A stretch of DNA of 64,000 nt from Agelaius tricolor. Taxonomy: Eukaryota; Chordata; Aves; Passeriformes; Icteridae. A model generated the notes under the pieces. It did not search any database, had not been told where the DNA came from, and was given only the letters and a program-made list of their open reading frames with translations. The translations under genes were made by a program, and so were the position numbers. Positions 1-12,159 of this stretch are shown here, piece by piece. Position 1 is the stretch's first letter. Each line of letters begins with the position of its first letter. The DNA lies in the NCBI GenBank assembly GCA_023055355.1, contig JALJCS010000004.1, positions 22,657,744 through 22,721,743 of the forward strand, in the 5' to 3' direction.

Positions 1-3000
1 TTTTTTAATGGTATACCACAACCATAACTTTTGTGTTAACAAACTCAAAGTATAAATGGCTAGCATTCCATATCAAGTTTTACTGGCTACCACTATTTGC
101 CTAAAAATTATCATCAGTATTTATATTAAAAGTGTAAGCATGTTTTAGTATTTGTGGGTTTTTTGCCTTTTCTTTCCCCTCATCCATTCCTTGATTTAAA
201 CTCTTTCTTATTTTTTTCATTAGAGGCCTCATTTTTTAAGGGTTTTATTTTTAATTAATGATGATTATTACACTTACCATTTCTTCAATTGCTAAATCTA
301 GCAACAGCATGACTGTTTTGAAACACTGCCTTTAATTGCTGTCATTACAGAAAGAAAAGCCTAGCTGGACTTTTCTTTGAAAAGAAAAAGAGAAGAGGCC
401 TGAAAACCTATCTAGCTGCTTTATAATGGTAATTTGAAAGAAAAAAATCTTTGTTGGATAATGCTTTTTTAAATCAGAGTAAATTGATCATTGTTGCTTC
501 TCTGGAGAACTCAAAGTGATTTCACTACTTCACCTTTCTCTGAAACATTATTTTGTCAGGTAAGACATTTTAAAGCCTTTCTTCTCATTTCTGTTTCTCA
601 CAGCTTTACATTTCTTCAGATTTAATAGATCATGCTTGATAATTCATACATCTGTGACATATGGTACATTTCAAGTAATATAGCTTTTATTTTTTATCTT
701 TACAAGCTAAAGATTGCAGCTTGGTATAGGTAATACTTGAGTTCTTGCACAGCAATATCTTTGCTTTAAAGGCTAGTCAGGAATCAGGCCTGGACTCTTC
801 TCAAGGACAATGGGCTGTCACTCTTAGCTCAGAGAAAGGTGAACAGAAACAATAAAAGCATTGCCAACTTGCGGTAGCTTTAACTATTTCAAGGAAAAGC
901 AAAAGATATGGTGATGTGACAAACTTTCATAAAGTGTGTTTGCAATTTCTGTAGTAGGTTCAAGGTAAAAGAACTGGAAAATCCATGCCAGATAGCTCAA
1001 ACCCGATTTCCATATCCTCATACAAAACATGTTTTGAATTCATGATTCCTAATCTGTAGTTTTACAGAGTGTTTTAGAAACATAGCCACTTAACACTGAA
1101 CTAGTAATGTGGCATTTCTGAAAAGTTTCTCTTTTTGTAATTTAAATATAACATACCCTTGGTTTCTCTTTTTTTTCGCCTTTGTTACATTTTATGCTTA
1201 TCTTTATTTGCACTAAAATTACAGGAATAGGACCTAGATGCCCTTTTAAAAATATTTAGGAACTGAATTCTAATAGAGAAATCATTGGATTTAATTGCTC
1301 AGATAATTTTCAATTTAAAATTCAGGCTATTAAGGAAGAAAGAGTACTATTGAAAATTTCACCTTTTTTTCAGCATTAAAAGTATGCATGGTTTTACTCA
1401 TCAGTAAAGCTATTAAATTCTGACTTACTTTACTACAGTTCTTTAATTAGTCTGCTTGGTAGCCAGTAACTGGTACATATCTTGTGACCCACTGAAACTT
1501 TATGACAAAGACACGTTAAATATATTGCTCTTAATGCATTTCAAATTGATACTTCTCTGTATCATGCTTATATTTGTATTGATGAGCATCTATTTGGATT
1601 AGCTTTACAGAAATGCTGTTAAATTTTCAGTCTAGACTGTGCAGTCTTTGTGCAGTGTTTGGAGGTTAATGCAGGATTTTGTTTGCTCATCAGAAGTGTT
1701 GAATTCTCTTATTTTCACAATGTTTCATGTAGAAAAAAAGATGAGTAATGAAGTGGTTGGTGTATCAAAAATGAAATGAAAGAGGAGCTTTGTGTGTGTT
1801 AATGCTGTGGACTTTGAAATAAAACCAGGAAATGCACTTCCATATGGAAAGTTTGAGTCCACACTATCTTCACTGTCTTGCTCCACTTCATCAGTAGCAT
1901 TTTTCTACTTATTTTTTCAGTAGTTTTAAATTATTAAATGCATAAATAAGTATAACACATCTTGATAAAAAGCATAGCATCCAATTATGGTGTTTATCAG
2001 TGTGTCATGAATTTCACTTTATGATCTGTGTCAGCAAGAGCAAATCTGAGTCAGCCCAAGACAATGGAATGAAGAATTTCAGAACAGAATTTCCTTTTTT
2101 TCATAGGTTAATGCTCTCTTGCTAAAAGAGTAAGGTAATGCAGAGATTTTGCTAGTTATTGCTTCAATGTTCTACTGGAGTTGACAGAAGCAGAGGTGTT
2201 GGTGTTTTGAAGGAGCACAAATAGAGTTAGTAGGAGAAACATTTGTAAACATTTTAGAGTGCAAAGCACCAAAACACTTAAAAATGCCATTTCATAGGGA
2301 AAATATTTTTCTAGGCTCAGAGTATAACAGGAGTTCCAGGGAATTAAAACCAGCCAGAACCTCTGTTTGGCTAAGACCCTCAACTTCTCTCACAAAGGCT
2401 ATGCATGTATTTAGAAAGTTACATTAGATCATTCTGCTCACCACTGACCCACACCTCCTAAGGGGCATCTTGCAAGCACTGGACCCATTGAGAACCATAG
2501 GAAATATGCTACATGCAGTAAAAACAAACATAGGACCACTGAAAATGTAGATTGCATGGGAGCTGGAGGTTCACGCATGCTTGACAGATAACCCTATATG
2601 AAATATTCTTAATTATCCTAAGAGCTTAAGAGGCTTGTACTTGATTTCTTTTGTCCAGATATTAAGATGTCATTTTCTATATCATACTAGAAGGAAAGTG
2701 ACGTCAGGCTCTGATAGAGCTCAGTGGTTACACAACTTCCTACATCACAGACTAAACAAGTAAGGAAATATTTTACTACCCTCCCTCAGACATAATTTAC
2801 AATATAGTGAAGAAATTATAAATAAAGTCTCCTTTGTCTGGCCCTCTTCAAATAGAAGTTTCATAAAGAACTGTCTTTATTTGTGGCAGATGTCTTGACT
2901 TCTATATGATTTTTTTAATATAGACACAGGTTTCCATATACACTATTTTTGACTCTGCTTTCAGTGAGCTCTACATATCTTTAAAATAGAAAACAAAGAA

Positions 3001-6000
3001 ATGCCACTCACACTGGGAACAAATTTATCCCAGTGTGATAATTAACTCTTCCAAAGAAATACATTCACATATATGTTTACATAATATAGAAAGCTGCCAC
3101 TGAAAAAACCCTCAATTGATGTACACCCAAAGAAATGTTCATTTTCCTCAGAAAATGGTGGAAAAGCTGAATAGAAAGACCTTACCCAGAGACAAACCTA
3201 TTTGCAATGAAGTGTGGATTTCAACAGACTAAAGGAATGATCTGGCAAGATGAGTTTCGAATATATTTAAAGAGCTGTACCTACATTTTATTGTTGGATC
3301 TAGAATGTGCTCCTATAAAATTAGCAACTTAATTAAACCTATGTTTTCATTCAGGGAACCAGCTATTCCACTGCTCTATTTGAAACTCTGCAATACTGAT
3401 TTTGAAAGAAGGCTTAGAGGCAACATGCAAAGATCTTGTCTCAAATCTATTCATCAATTTACATATTCCACTCTCTGCTTCACACACAATAAGACATATT
3501 AGAATCTCTAAATGCAATGGCTTATTGGGAATTAACAAAACTCATAGGTTTGATGTGTAATACCACAGTCAAATCCCATGTACTCTTCCACTTGAAGAGG
3601 AAAAAAAGAGTTATCTGTGGTGTCACATCAGGTTTGCTTTTGAAATATTATGTATGTTTTGACCAAATTTCCATTTTCACAAGATGCTACAAGAAGATAT
3701 TTTAATACACAAGTAATCCTTAGAAGTGGTCATTCAAAACAAATTTCTTAAAATTTTGAAAGTTTTGTCAATGCAAGTATCTATCAAGCCCACTTAGGAA
3801 AGTATCTCATATTCTGATTAATAAATAGGGTTCATAAGTAGAATAAATAAATCACTTTTAAAAATATTATATTTTCACATTAAATAGTTTAGTCTGAATG
3901 ATGAGAAAAAAAACTAACATAGAAAATATTACAGCAAACTGAAGCAGGAATTTTTAATAATATTCAACATGCCTCAGGTTTCTGAATTAATTTTAGCATG
4001 TAGATAAGGAAAATAGAAAGAAAGTTAGGAGAAAAAGTAGAAGGAGTCAGGTATTTAGCAGTATCTTGCTCCTTTTCTAGAATACAGTTGCTCCTTTTCC
4101 TAATTTTTTTTAAACTCTTCACTTAAGAATATATTAATCAGAAAAATTAGACATTCATTATAGCTTTACAGGAATGTAGTATCCTATATTAAATTTTGAA
4201 AGTACAGTTGGTCAGTACTTTTGATAGGGAATGCATTTTTTTAAAGTAATTGGGAATTTAGGGCATCCGAGGGAGAACATTCCAAGTTTTCAGGAACAAA
4301 AGGATACATGCAAGTAGCTAAGAGATGGAGAAATAAGTGTAAAAAGAAGAAATTAAAGACGTTACTGAATATTTTCTATCAGGTCACAGGGATTAAATTG
4401 CAATGAAAAACATTAACTGACTTATCTGAATTTTGTACTGATATGCCTTATGGTGTATATGACCCTGGGTAAAGTTTTGCCAAATAAAAATTTTGAAGTA
4501 TGTAAAAAATTCTGCAAATTATAAGGCCACAATTCAGGTGGAGTCACTCAGGATACACATAGTTGTCTGGAAAACTTTATGACTGGAAGTTAAGAAGGAG
4601 ACAGAGCAGAGAAATGCAAGGTGCTTACAAGAATGGAGAATTTTACACACTATCCTCACTGTACATTTGTGAGGAGCACAACCAAGAGGCGGGAAGGATG
4701 ATCTAGTCAGGAATCTGGGGAGTCTTAAAAAGCAAAACCAGACTTTCATGTAATAGCTAAGCAGAAGAAGTTAGTTTAAGGGAAGAAAAAAAGAAGGGAA
4801 GTAAGACTTAGTTTAAAATATATCGGGAAAGGGAAGAAAATATTAGTATTTAAAATTTTTTATTTTTCTAACAATATTGCACTAGAGTCATCTAGATAGT
4901 GTCAATATTAATGTCAGTATTTCCTCTCACATGCATGCAGCATTAAATCAGTGAAGAGGCATTGTCCTGCAGATTTTGCATCAAACAAAGAGAATTTTAA
5001 ATATTTTCTCAACCTTGAATTCCTTGTAGCGGTGAATGTGACTTCTTTCTTTGTGGTTTTCTTGTGATCTTTTTTTAAACTGATTTTTGGTTTTTTGATT
5101 TTTTTTATTATTATAGTAATTTGACATAGTTCAGGCTTGATTGATGTTTGCAATGTACTGAGAAAATCCTTAAAACAGTATTAAAATATTGACAAATAAT
5201 TTAATTAGGTAAGTCTTAAGTGTCATCTTTCTTTTTTTCTTGATATCCATTTGGTTTATTCAAAATGTGGAGTAGAAAACTGTATGTGTTCACAGATATT
5301 TGTGATTAAGTCTTGAATTTTTAATGGAATATTTCAGACTATTCTATTTATGACTTGATAGGTCTTGCCTAGGGTGACCTGATCAGTCCAAACTGGATAC
5401 TACAGCCCCTGTTTGGTAGTAGGAATAGCATTATCTAACTTGTTTAAATGCAAATGTTGAAACCATCAAAATGCTGCTTCCAGATGCACAATGTACACAA
5501 GTCTTAGAATGAGCAGACTTGTCCTTGTCTGCACTCATTCACATAAGATTTTTTAAATCATGGGGACATTCACCTGTGCACTTTGCCCAATTAGTACTTT
5601 GGAAAATGCTCGGTATTCCTGCAGTGTACAAGACTGTCCTCCATTCCCAAACAGCGAGAAATTTCTGCCTCTTGATGTTTTTTCATGCCTGCTTTCCTAT
5701 TGTGCAAAGTTCAGTATTTCTGAATTTGCTGTTCATCTTGGGCATTTTAGTATCAGCTATCTAAAAGACCACTAAGTATAAATAGCAAATACAGCAGATA
5801 ACAATGATGTGGTCAGGCAATTAAGTTAGAAATGAGATGATTTCATTAGCAACTGTTGAGGTTTGACTAAGATGTTTACAAAAATGTCATATCTGGTTTC
5901 AGTACTTTCATGATTGACAGAAAATATATTTTGTTAATTTTTTCCTTCTTTGTATTTTTTTTCATTATATAAAAAGTCTTTCACAAATTCTTTAGTTTGG

Positions 6001-8431
6001 CATTCATTTACTTGAAATAAAATTTTAAAGTTTCTTTCTTGCCTATAATATTGAAAAGTGAATAGTGAGAAATACTTCTTAGTGTCACGTATGTTGGCAT
6101 TTTCCAAGTGACCTATGTTAAATAATTAACCTCATAATATTAAAGCTAATACAGCTAGCAAGATTTTTTTGCTTTGGAGTTTAATAAGACCTTAAGTGCT
6201 CGTCTCTGAAGCCAACAGCTACAATTACAGTAAAGCAAAAAAGGAATTCATTATAAGCTGGGTAAAACCTTTTCCAGATGATGAATTGTTATGTTATGCC
6301 ACTTTGAGGATAAAACCCTCAGATATACAGTGTAAGATAGTGAGAGGGATATGACACTAGGCAAGCCAGCTCATTCATTGTTAGGGACCTCCTGTGATGA
6401 GTTGATTTGTTTGATATGTGCATGGTTCTGTTATCAATGTTGACCTCCTTTGTATTTGTAGGTATTGCCAATATTTTTATCCGCTGTTCTTTTATAAAAA
6501 CCTAGTAACCGAAACTAGTAATGCTAACCATTTTAAGTGTAGCATTCTAGAAAGAAGAATGTCTTTGTGGGATTCCTTCAAAAGCATCAAATATTTCCTT
6601 TCCTTCCAATAAGTAAGAACTAGTTTTTATAAATTGTTGTATCCCTAATTTTCCAATATTAATGATTCAGAAAGGGATTCCAATTTTGAAACTTGCTTTT
6701 TGCTGTGGTTCCTTTTTTCCTTTCTGTTTCTGTTTTTGCTTGTTGTTTCTTCCTTCATCCAGAATTCTTCTTGTCACAGTTGTTATGCTTGAGGACAATT
6801 GAAATAGATGGAGATTATTTCTTTTTCCGTCCTTATAATAACACCTCTGCCATGTGAAAGTAGAGATTTTCTCAAAGCATTTGTGTTTGATTAGTCTGTC
6901 AGTGCCAGAGAAAAGCTGAGACTCGTGTGCCCAACTAGGCAACGTCCTTTTATGGGGATCTTTCTCTGAGCAGTCCTGTTGGATTGGAGGCTGGTTCAAC
7001 TGACTTGTTCAGGGCCACGTGCAAACAGAAGGCCCCTCTGCTGGATTTCCACACCTTAAATTGATCTGTCAGCAAAAGGAAGGATTCAGGGAACCATGCC
7101 AACAGCAAGAGATTCCATTCTGGGTCTCTAAAGGCAAGTGGAGACTTATTCCTGCCAGCAACTGTTAAAAACCTTGAAGGGCTCACAATTAACACTTTAT
7201 GGAGTAACACTCTTTATTAATATATTAGAAAATTCTGACAAGTTAAGGTTTTAAGATTGCCAGTGACAGTATCTGGCTGCAAAAAACACATTCAAAACAA
7301 TATACAGATAAACTGTAATCCCTAACAAAAACTGGCTTGGGAAAATCAATCAACACATGTAGAGTACAGTTCATACCCCCCAGCCATCCCTATGGGAGAG
7401 AAGATAGGTACAGACCATTAACTGATCCCAGGAGTTACTATGGATTCTTCTCTAACTTCTCTCAATTTTTAACTTATTTTTATACTATTTTTATGTTTAG
7501 ATGAAGCTTGAGTGAATCTAGCTATACATCATCTTCAGTGGTGGGTGGTCATACCTTGGAGGTGGGTAACATCAGCAGTACATCTGAGATAACCTTTGGG
7601 ATGAAGGTGGGCATGTGTGATCTTCCCACAGCTCCTGGTTCAAGAGCAAGAAATCTTTCTTCTTTGCTTGACAGCTGCTATGCACCTTATCAGCTACAAG
7701 GTACCACTGAGTTCCCTCCTCTGCAAGGGTTTTGACAGAGACTGGTCATGGTCTCTCCACTCCGTTCCACCCTATTTTTTGTCCTCCCTAGGATATATTG
7801 TGCGTGGCATGCTGACTGGATGTACTGCAGGTGGCATTGTGGTTGGGCATGCTGACCATATACCATCTGGAGGATGGCAATTGCATTTCACCCTATAATT
7901 TTCATACAGTTATAATTTCTGTTAGAGTGTGAGTATAAATTAGTTCTATCTGATTTACCCCTAGTCATTTTCCCACACACTTCTGATGAAAACAAACATG
8001 CTATGCATTTTATTCTCATTACACTCCTATTATTGTATTAAAATGATGAATGTTATGCATTTTTGTATGTTCTTTCAAGCTTTCAACAAGACTGATATGC
8101 AAAGTATTCAGAGATGCAGCTGTTCATTAAAGTAAGCAGGTAGGTGAACACTCCACTTTTAAAATATTTCTAAAACCTAAACTATTTATCCACTGAGTAT
8201 TTTGTCAAAGGAAAACAACACCTAGCACTGAAGGAGCTCCCTCCCTTCAAGTACATTATCCAGACAGAGGCAAGTAAAAGGGGCTGCAAAAGAGAGAATA
8301 AGTAACAGGCTCATCTAACAACCATTCTAATTATGAAAGTAGAAAATCAAAATCAAAGAAATCAAGGTAAGACAAGAACATGATCCTGCTCCTATATTGA
8401 CTCAATGACTTTTAAACCATTCATATGTACT
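1..8431. other. AT-rich non-coding stretch, no recognised gene
   Basis: I see no exon-like reading frame, no CR1 tail and no LTR signature in this stretch. The open frames here are short and have no recognisable motif or family resemblance. The only clear structure is the 11-bp hairpin listed at 3.0 kb. A somewhat more GC-balanced part at about 7,290-7,900 could be a decayed repeat: it holds a short imperfect direct repeat around ggcatgctgac at about 7,807 and 7,847. I could not assign it to a family. Confidence 0.6.
3008..3038. repeat. Perfect 11-bp inverted repeat (hairpin)
   Basis: The arm tcacactggga at 3008-3018 is matched exactly by its reverse complement tcccagtgtga at 3028-3038, with a 9-base loop acaaattta. 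The flanking bases do not extend the pairing. It lies in unassigned AT-rich sequence with no neighbouring gene, so a terminator or RNA role has no support. It is one of several perfect hairpins in the window. Confidence 0.9.
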
Positions 8432-8540
8432 GCAGAATTACAGAATGGCTGAGTTCAGAAGATACCTCTGAAGGTCATCTGGTCCAATTAACTAAGTGGT
8501 CATGCAGGGCTGCCTAGGGCTACTACGTAGGTTGAGCTCC
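8432..8540 (-). mobile_element. CR1 LINE fragment, 3' end only
   Basis: Reading the plus strand, cagaattacagaatggctga is the reverse complement of a CR1 3' tail. It is followed by the typical CR1 3' UTR words ggtcatctggtcca and gcagggctgcctagggct. The fragment is about 110 bp, strongly 5'-truncated as most CR1 copies are, and has no coding part. CR1 is the dominant bird non-LTR retrotransposon; this copy is inert. The edge at about 8540 is approximate. Confidence 0.8.
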
Positions 8541-9682
8541 TGTTAAATTAATAAAATTATTAAAGGCTAAAACATAATTCACCAGGCAGAACTAAAAATA
8601 AACTGCAGTTTCTTGAAGTTTTAGAAAATGCTATTTTTATAGGGAGTTTTATTGTTTGAAAAAATTAAGTTATTGTCTTATGGTATTGTTTGAAACAACA
8701 TTTTGTTAAAGAGTCATACAAGGACGCAGATGCAAAACTCTGGCTATTTTCCTTTTCAATTGAGAGAGCTTGGAATCTGTAGCCTTTTAGCAGAACTTTT
8801 AAACAGGCAAAGCAATGCTGTCATATATTTCTAGACAGCGTACATTAAGTGAAGTTAATGTACAGTCAGAGTCATAGTAAATAATGGGGATTGTTTTCTC
8901 TAGAATAGATCACAGGTTTTTTACATTGCAGAAATGCTACTACCTTGAAATACTGAAACCATGTATTTTGACATATAACATATACAAATATACAACATAA
9001 AAATAAAACACAAACAACATTTGTCACAGAGAAATCTATACTTCAACTTCCATATACATTTTTATGAAAATGTCAAAGAATTCCAGAAGCCAGCATTTGG
9101 TTACTGCCAGGTGGATTGGAAAAAATTAAGATGGGTCACAGTTAATTAACCACACAATATAGCTGTAATACAGTTTCAATTAGAGCATTATCTTCTGCAC
9201 ACGGGCTAACTGCTCTGTCTCAGCTGGCTTCCTCTGGAAGGTTTTCTTGAATTAGAGACTCTTGTTTTAAGGCTTCAATTGTGATAAAATAAACTAACCC
9301 AAGCAAGAGCCAGTCCTTAACTAGACTAAGACAGAGAAGCATTTGCCACCAATAGCAATACTAAATGTGAAACTCCCTTCTTTCAAAGGGGAGATATCTG
9401 CTACTAGGGCGTTGCTGCAGTAGATTACCGACTGTTCTGTGCTGGCTGGTGAGGATACAGAGAGAAGAGCAGCAGACCTGGGACTGAAACTCACTCTGCA
9501 GAGAAGAAAGAATACTCACTGTCATCTTCTGAGCTTGTGCAGAAACATCATTTTATCAAATTACTAAAGTCACAAAGATAAGGCATGTTTTCAAAGCTTA
9601 GCTGGTGAAAAGCTAAGACATCAACTACTTTTGGAGTTGAATACTGTATAGTATGGACTTTCATTTGGGTTGTCCCAACAGG
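8541..9682. other. Unassigned AT-rich stretch between two CR1 scraps
   Basis: No coding region or recognised repeat is visible. It contains a 9-bp perfect hairpin: gtacattaa at 8840-8848 pairs with ttaatgtac at 8855-8863 around a 6-base loop. Nothing else stands out. Confidence 0.5.
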
Positions 9683-9749
9683 GACAGAATTTGGTCTTAA
9701 TGAAACTTGTGAGCCCTTTCAACTCTATTTTATGATTCTATGATTTAAA
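9683..9749 (+). mobile_element. CR1 LINE 3' tail fragment
   Basis: The stretch ends with ccctttcaactctattttat followed by gattctatgattt. This is the usual plus-strand end of a CR1: a pyrimidine-rich ccttccaactc-like word and then repeated ATTCTATG octamers. Only about 65 bp are recognisable, so the left edge is uncertain. It carries no coding sequence. A chance resemblance is possible for the left part but unlikely for the tail. Confidence 0.6.
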
Positions 9750-12064
9750 GGCGTGTTTTCTTTATTACTATAATGCATGACATGGACAGAATAAATGATA
9801 TTATATCAGAAATCAATCTATATTTTCCATTTTCCTTTCTCCTTGATTCAATGGGTAGCCCTTGGCCATCATACTTAATTCCATGCTAACTATTTTTCAA
9901 GTAAATATTTACTTATTTACATGTAGTCTTGCTATTGACATTTGCCTTAGAGTATATCCCTCAAGTTAATTCATTTTTTTTCTTTGAAAACTGTATCCAG
10001 CTTATAGGATCTTGCTATCATGTTTTAAATATGGAAAAGAATAATAAAAGGGCTTAAAGCCAAAAGTATATACACTAACCTCATAATCTCTTTGGCATAG
10101 AGAGTTTTTTGCCTTGCTTTTTGTTAATTTTGGGCTGGTCTTTTTTAAAGTGATAAGTACTAGAGTGCTTTTTGAAAATTCAAGCCCAGATTCTCTTGCC
10201 TCCATGGACCAACCTTCTAAAAGGAGATAGTCTTGAATCAGACACTGATAAATAAAGAACTGACAAGTGGAAACTGATGTTCTGTACTATTAATATTCAG
10301 TAAAATGCACATATCAGTAGTGCAATGACAGAAGCCAATCCCTAAGTTCTCCATTTAGTTACTGTCATCATGAACATAATATTTCTTATCAAGAAATCCA
10401 TCACTGTGCAGAAAAGTGGTTATTAGAAGAAGCTACCCAAACATTATAGACAAGTCTTAAACTTTTCTCGAAGAGTTATTGTAAGGGAAATCATGGCTAA
10501 TTTTGGCAAAACACTTGGTATGTTTTTAAAAAGGATTTAGATCATGATTACTAGTGATATCAAAAAATTCCTTGATATTCCAATATGTCTTCAATTTTGC
10601 GTCCAATTTACAGACACTATCATATGTCCTAAGGAACAAAATACACAAATGAAAATATTTTGTGATCCATTAAAATTATTAGCAGTATCATTTTTTACTA
10701 TTAGTAGTATCATTATTTACTATTTATACCTCTGATGTAATTTGCCTTTCTCTTTCAATATATTCACAAAGTAGATGAAGTATAACTTGCTTAAATGCTG
10801 TTTCAAATTGACAGATTTTACAAATGCTACTAAGAAAACATGTGAAATTAACTGTAACTATAATACTTTTCACTAATAAGATCCTGAAAGAATGATTAAA
10901 TGCAACTATTGATATTTTCTTTTGATGTCTATGTTGAGAAACATCTTTCTAATATTAAAATGTTATATAAATATTCAATGTACTGTATTTCTTTCATGTT
11001 TAATTGTTTGCAAATCTTTGGCATTACCAAAGTATTAAAACAGCAAGGTTTCCCCCAAGTTGCAAATGTTCCCTAATGCAAATGTTGAATTCTTTGCAAC
11101 CATTGAAACAATATTCTTTGATCTGAAAGTGTGTGATATGTTTATGTTTAGGAATCCTTCAACCTTTTGCCAGTATTTTGCTATTACTTGAAAAAATTTC
11201 ATCTGAAATGCATCATCTCCTTTTGGTCTTGATTTTCTTGTCATCATCCCATGCAATGCCTGCAGCCTTTTGCATTCTGTACTATCGCAGTTCCCTAGAC
11301 TATTTCCATGCCTTGGATTGTTTCTCAAGAGATTGTGCCAAGGTCATCTTCTGGACTTCATTTGAATTTAAAATATTATATCAAACAAATCTGAATGGAG
11401 AATTTGTTACTTTGCAATATTTAGTCAAAAAGCAGTTACAAATTTAAATTCAGTCATATGTAACAGGATATGAGATAAAGTTCAGCAAAAGTGAGTGATC
11501 ATTTCTGGATGATGAAATAACAAGAAAGTATAGGCCTAATGTTGAATTCTCTTTCATTCATCACTAATGAACAGCAGGTCCTAAATTTAATCTGAAGGTT
11601 TATGAAGTAAAGCTCTGGTAATCAGAAAGCTTGAGCAGTTATTTTCTCAGTGCCTTGCCAGAGCTTTACCTGCACTGATAATGTACCTTTCCCATTACAA
11701 GACCTATAATATTCCATTTTCAACAGTTATATGAAATACCAGCGGCAGTAGTGTCTTTTTTGCTTTTTTATCTAAAGTTATCAAAAGCAATTTATTTTTA
11801 ATGTGGATTTTTTTTCCTTGTGAACTTTATTATTTCTCTGGCAAGAAACAGAAAGAAAAGGAACTTCAAAATGTTGACTTTCATTGACATGAAACAAAAA
11901 AGTGTACACTGCTCATCACAGATGCTTTATATAGGTAAATATCTGCAGACTTTATTATTTCTAATATTATCTCTATTTGTCAATGCTTTGAATACTTTTT
12001 ACAGAGTGAAACACAAGCAAAATAACCTCACAATTCTTGCCTACTGTTCTTCCATATATATCAT

Positions 12065-12108
12065 TCTTTCCTCCCTAAAGCATACATGTATGCTGTAGGG
12101 AGGAAAGA
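12065..12108. repeat. 44-bp near-perfect palindrome
   Basis: Two 22-base arms, 12065-12086 and 12087-12108, are reverse complements with a single mismatch and no spacer. The arms run tctttcctccctaaagcata..ca and then tg..tatgctgtagggaggaaaga. With no loop it is a cruciform-type palindrome rather than a typical precursor-microRNA hairpin. No transposon end or gene is recognised beside it. The next bases form a second hairpin and a tandem repeat. Confidence 0.95.
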
Positions 12109-12159
12109 CTCAATACTCAACTTTGTATTGAGTTTGTAGTAAACAGAGTTTGTAGCAAA
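12108..12159. repeat. Hairpin plus 16-bp tandem repeat abutting the palindrome
   Basis: The arm actcaatac at 12108-12116 pairs exactly with gtattgagt at 12125-12133 around an 8-base loop. Overlapping its right arm, agtttgtagtaaacag at 12131-12146 is followed directly by a partial second copy, agtttgtagcaaa, at 12147-12159. Together with the 44-bp palindrome this makes about 95 bp of continuous repeat structure. Confidence 0.9.

Noticed and set aside
7290..7900. LTR or other named repeat
   Set aside because: It is slightly richer in GC, with a short internal repeat, but I could not find paired ends, a TATA/poly(A) pair in LTR order, or a known family pattern.
11133..11447. 104-aa plus-strand open frame
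   Set aside because: It overlaps a minus-strand frame of similar length, and neither shows a recognisable motif; both look like chance.
12065..12108. microRNA precursor
   Set aside because: The palindrome has no terminal loop and each arm is only 22 bases, unlike a normal pre-miRNA of about 60-70 nt.
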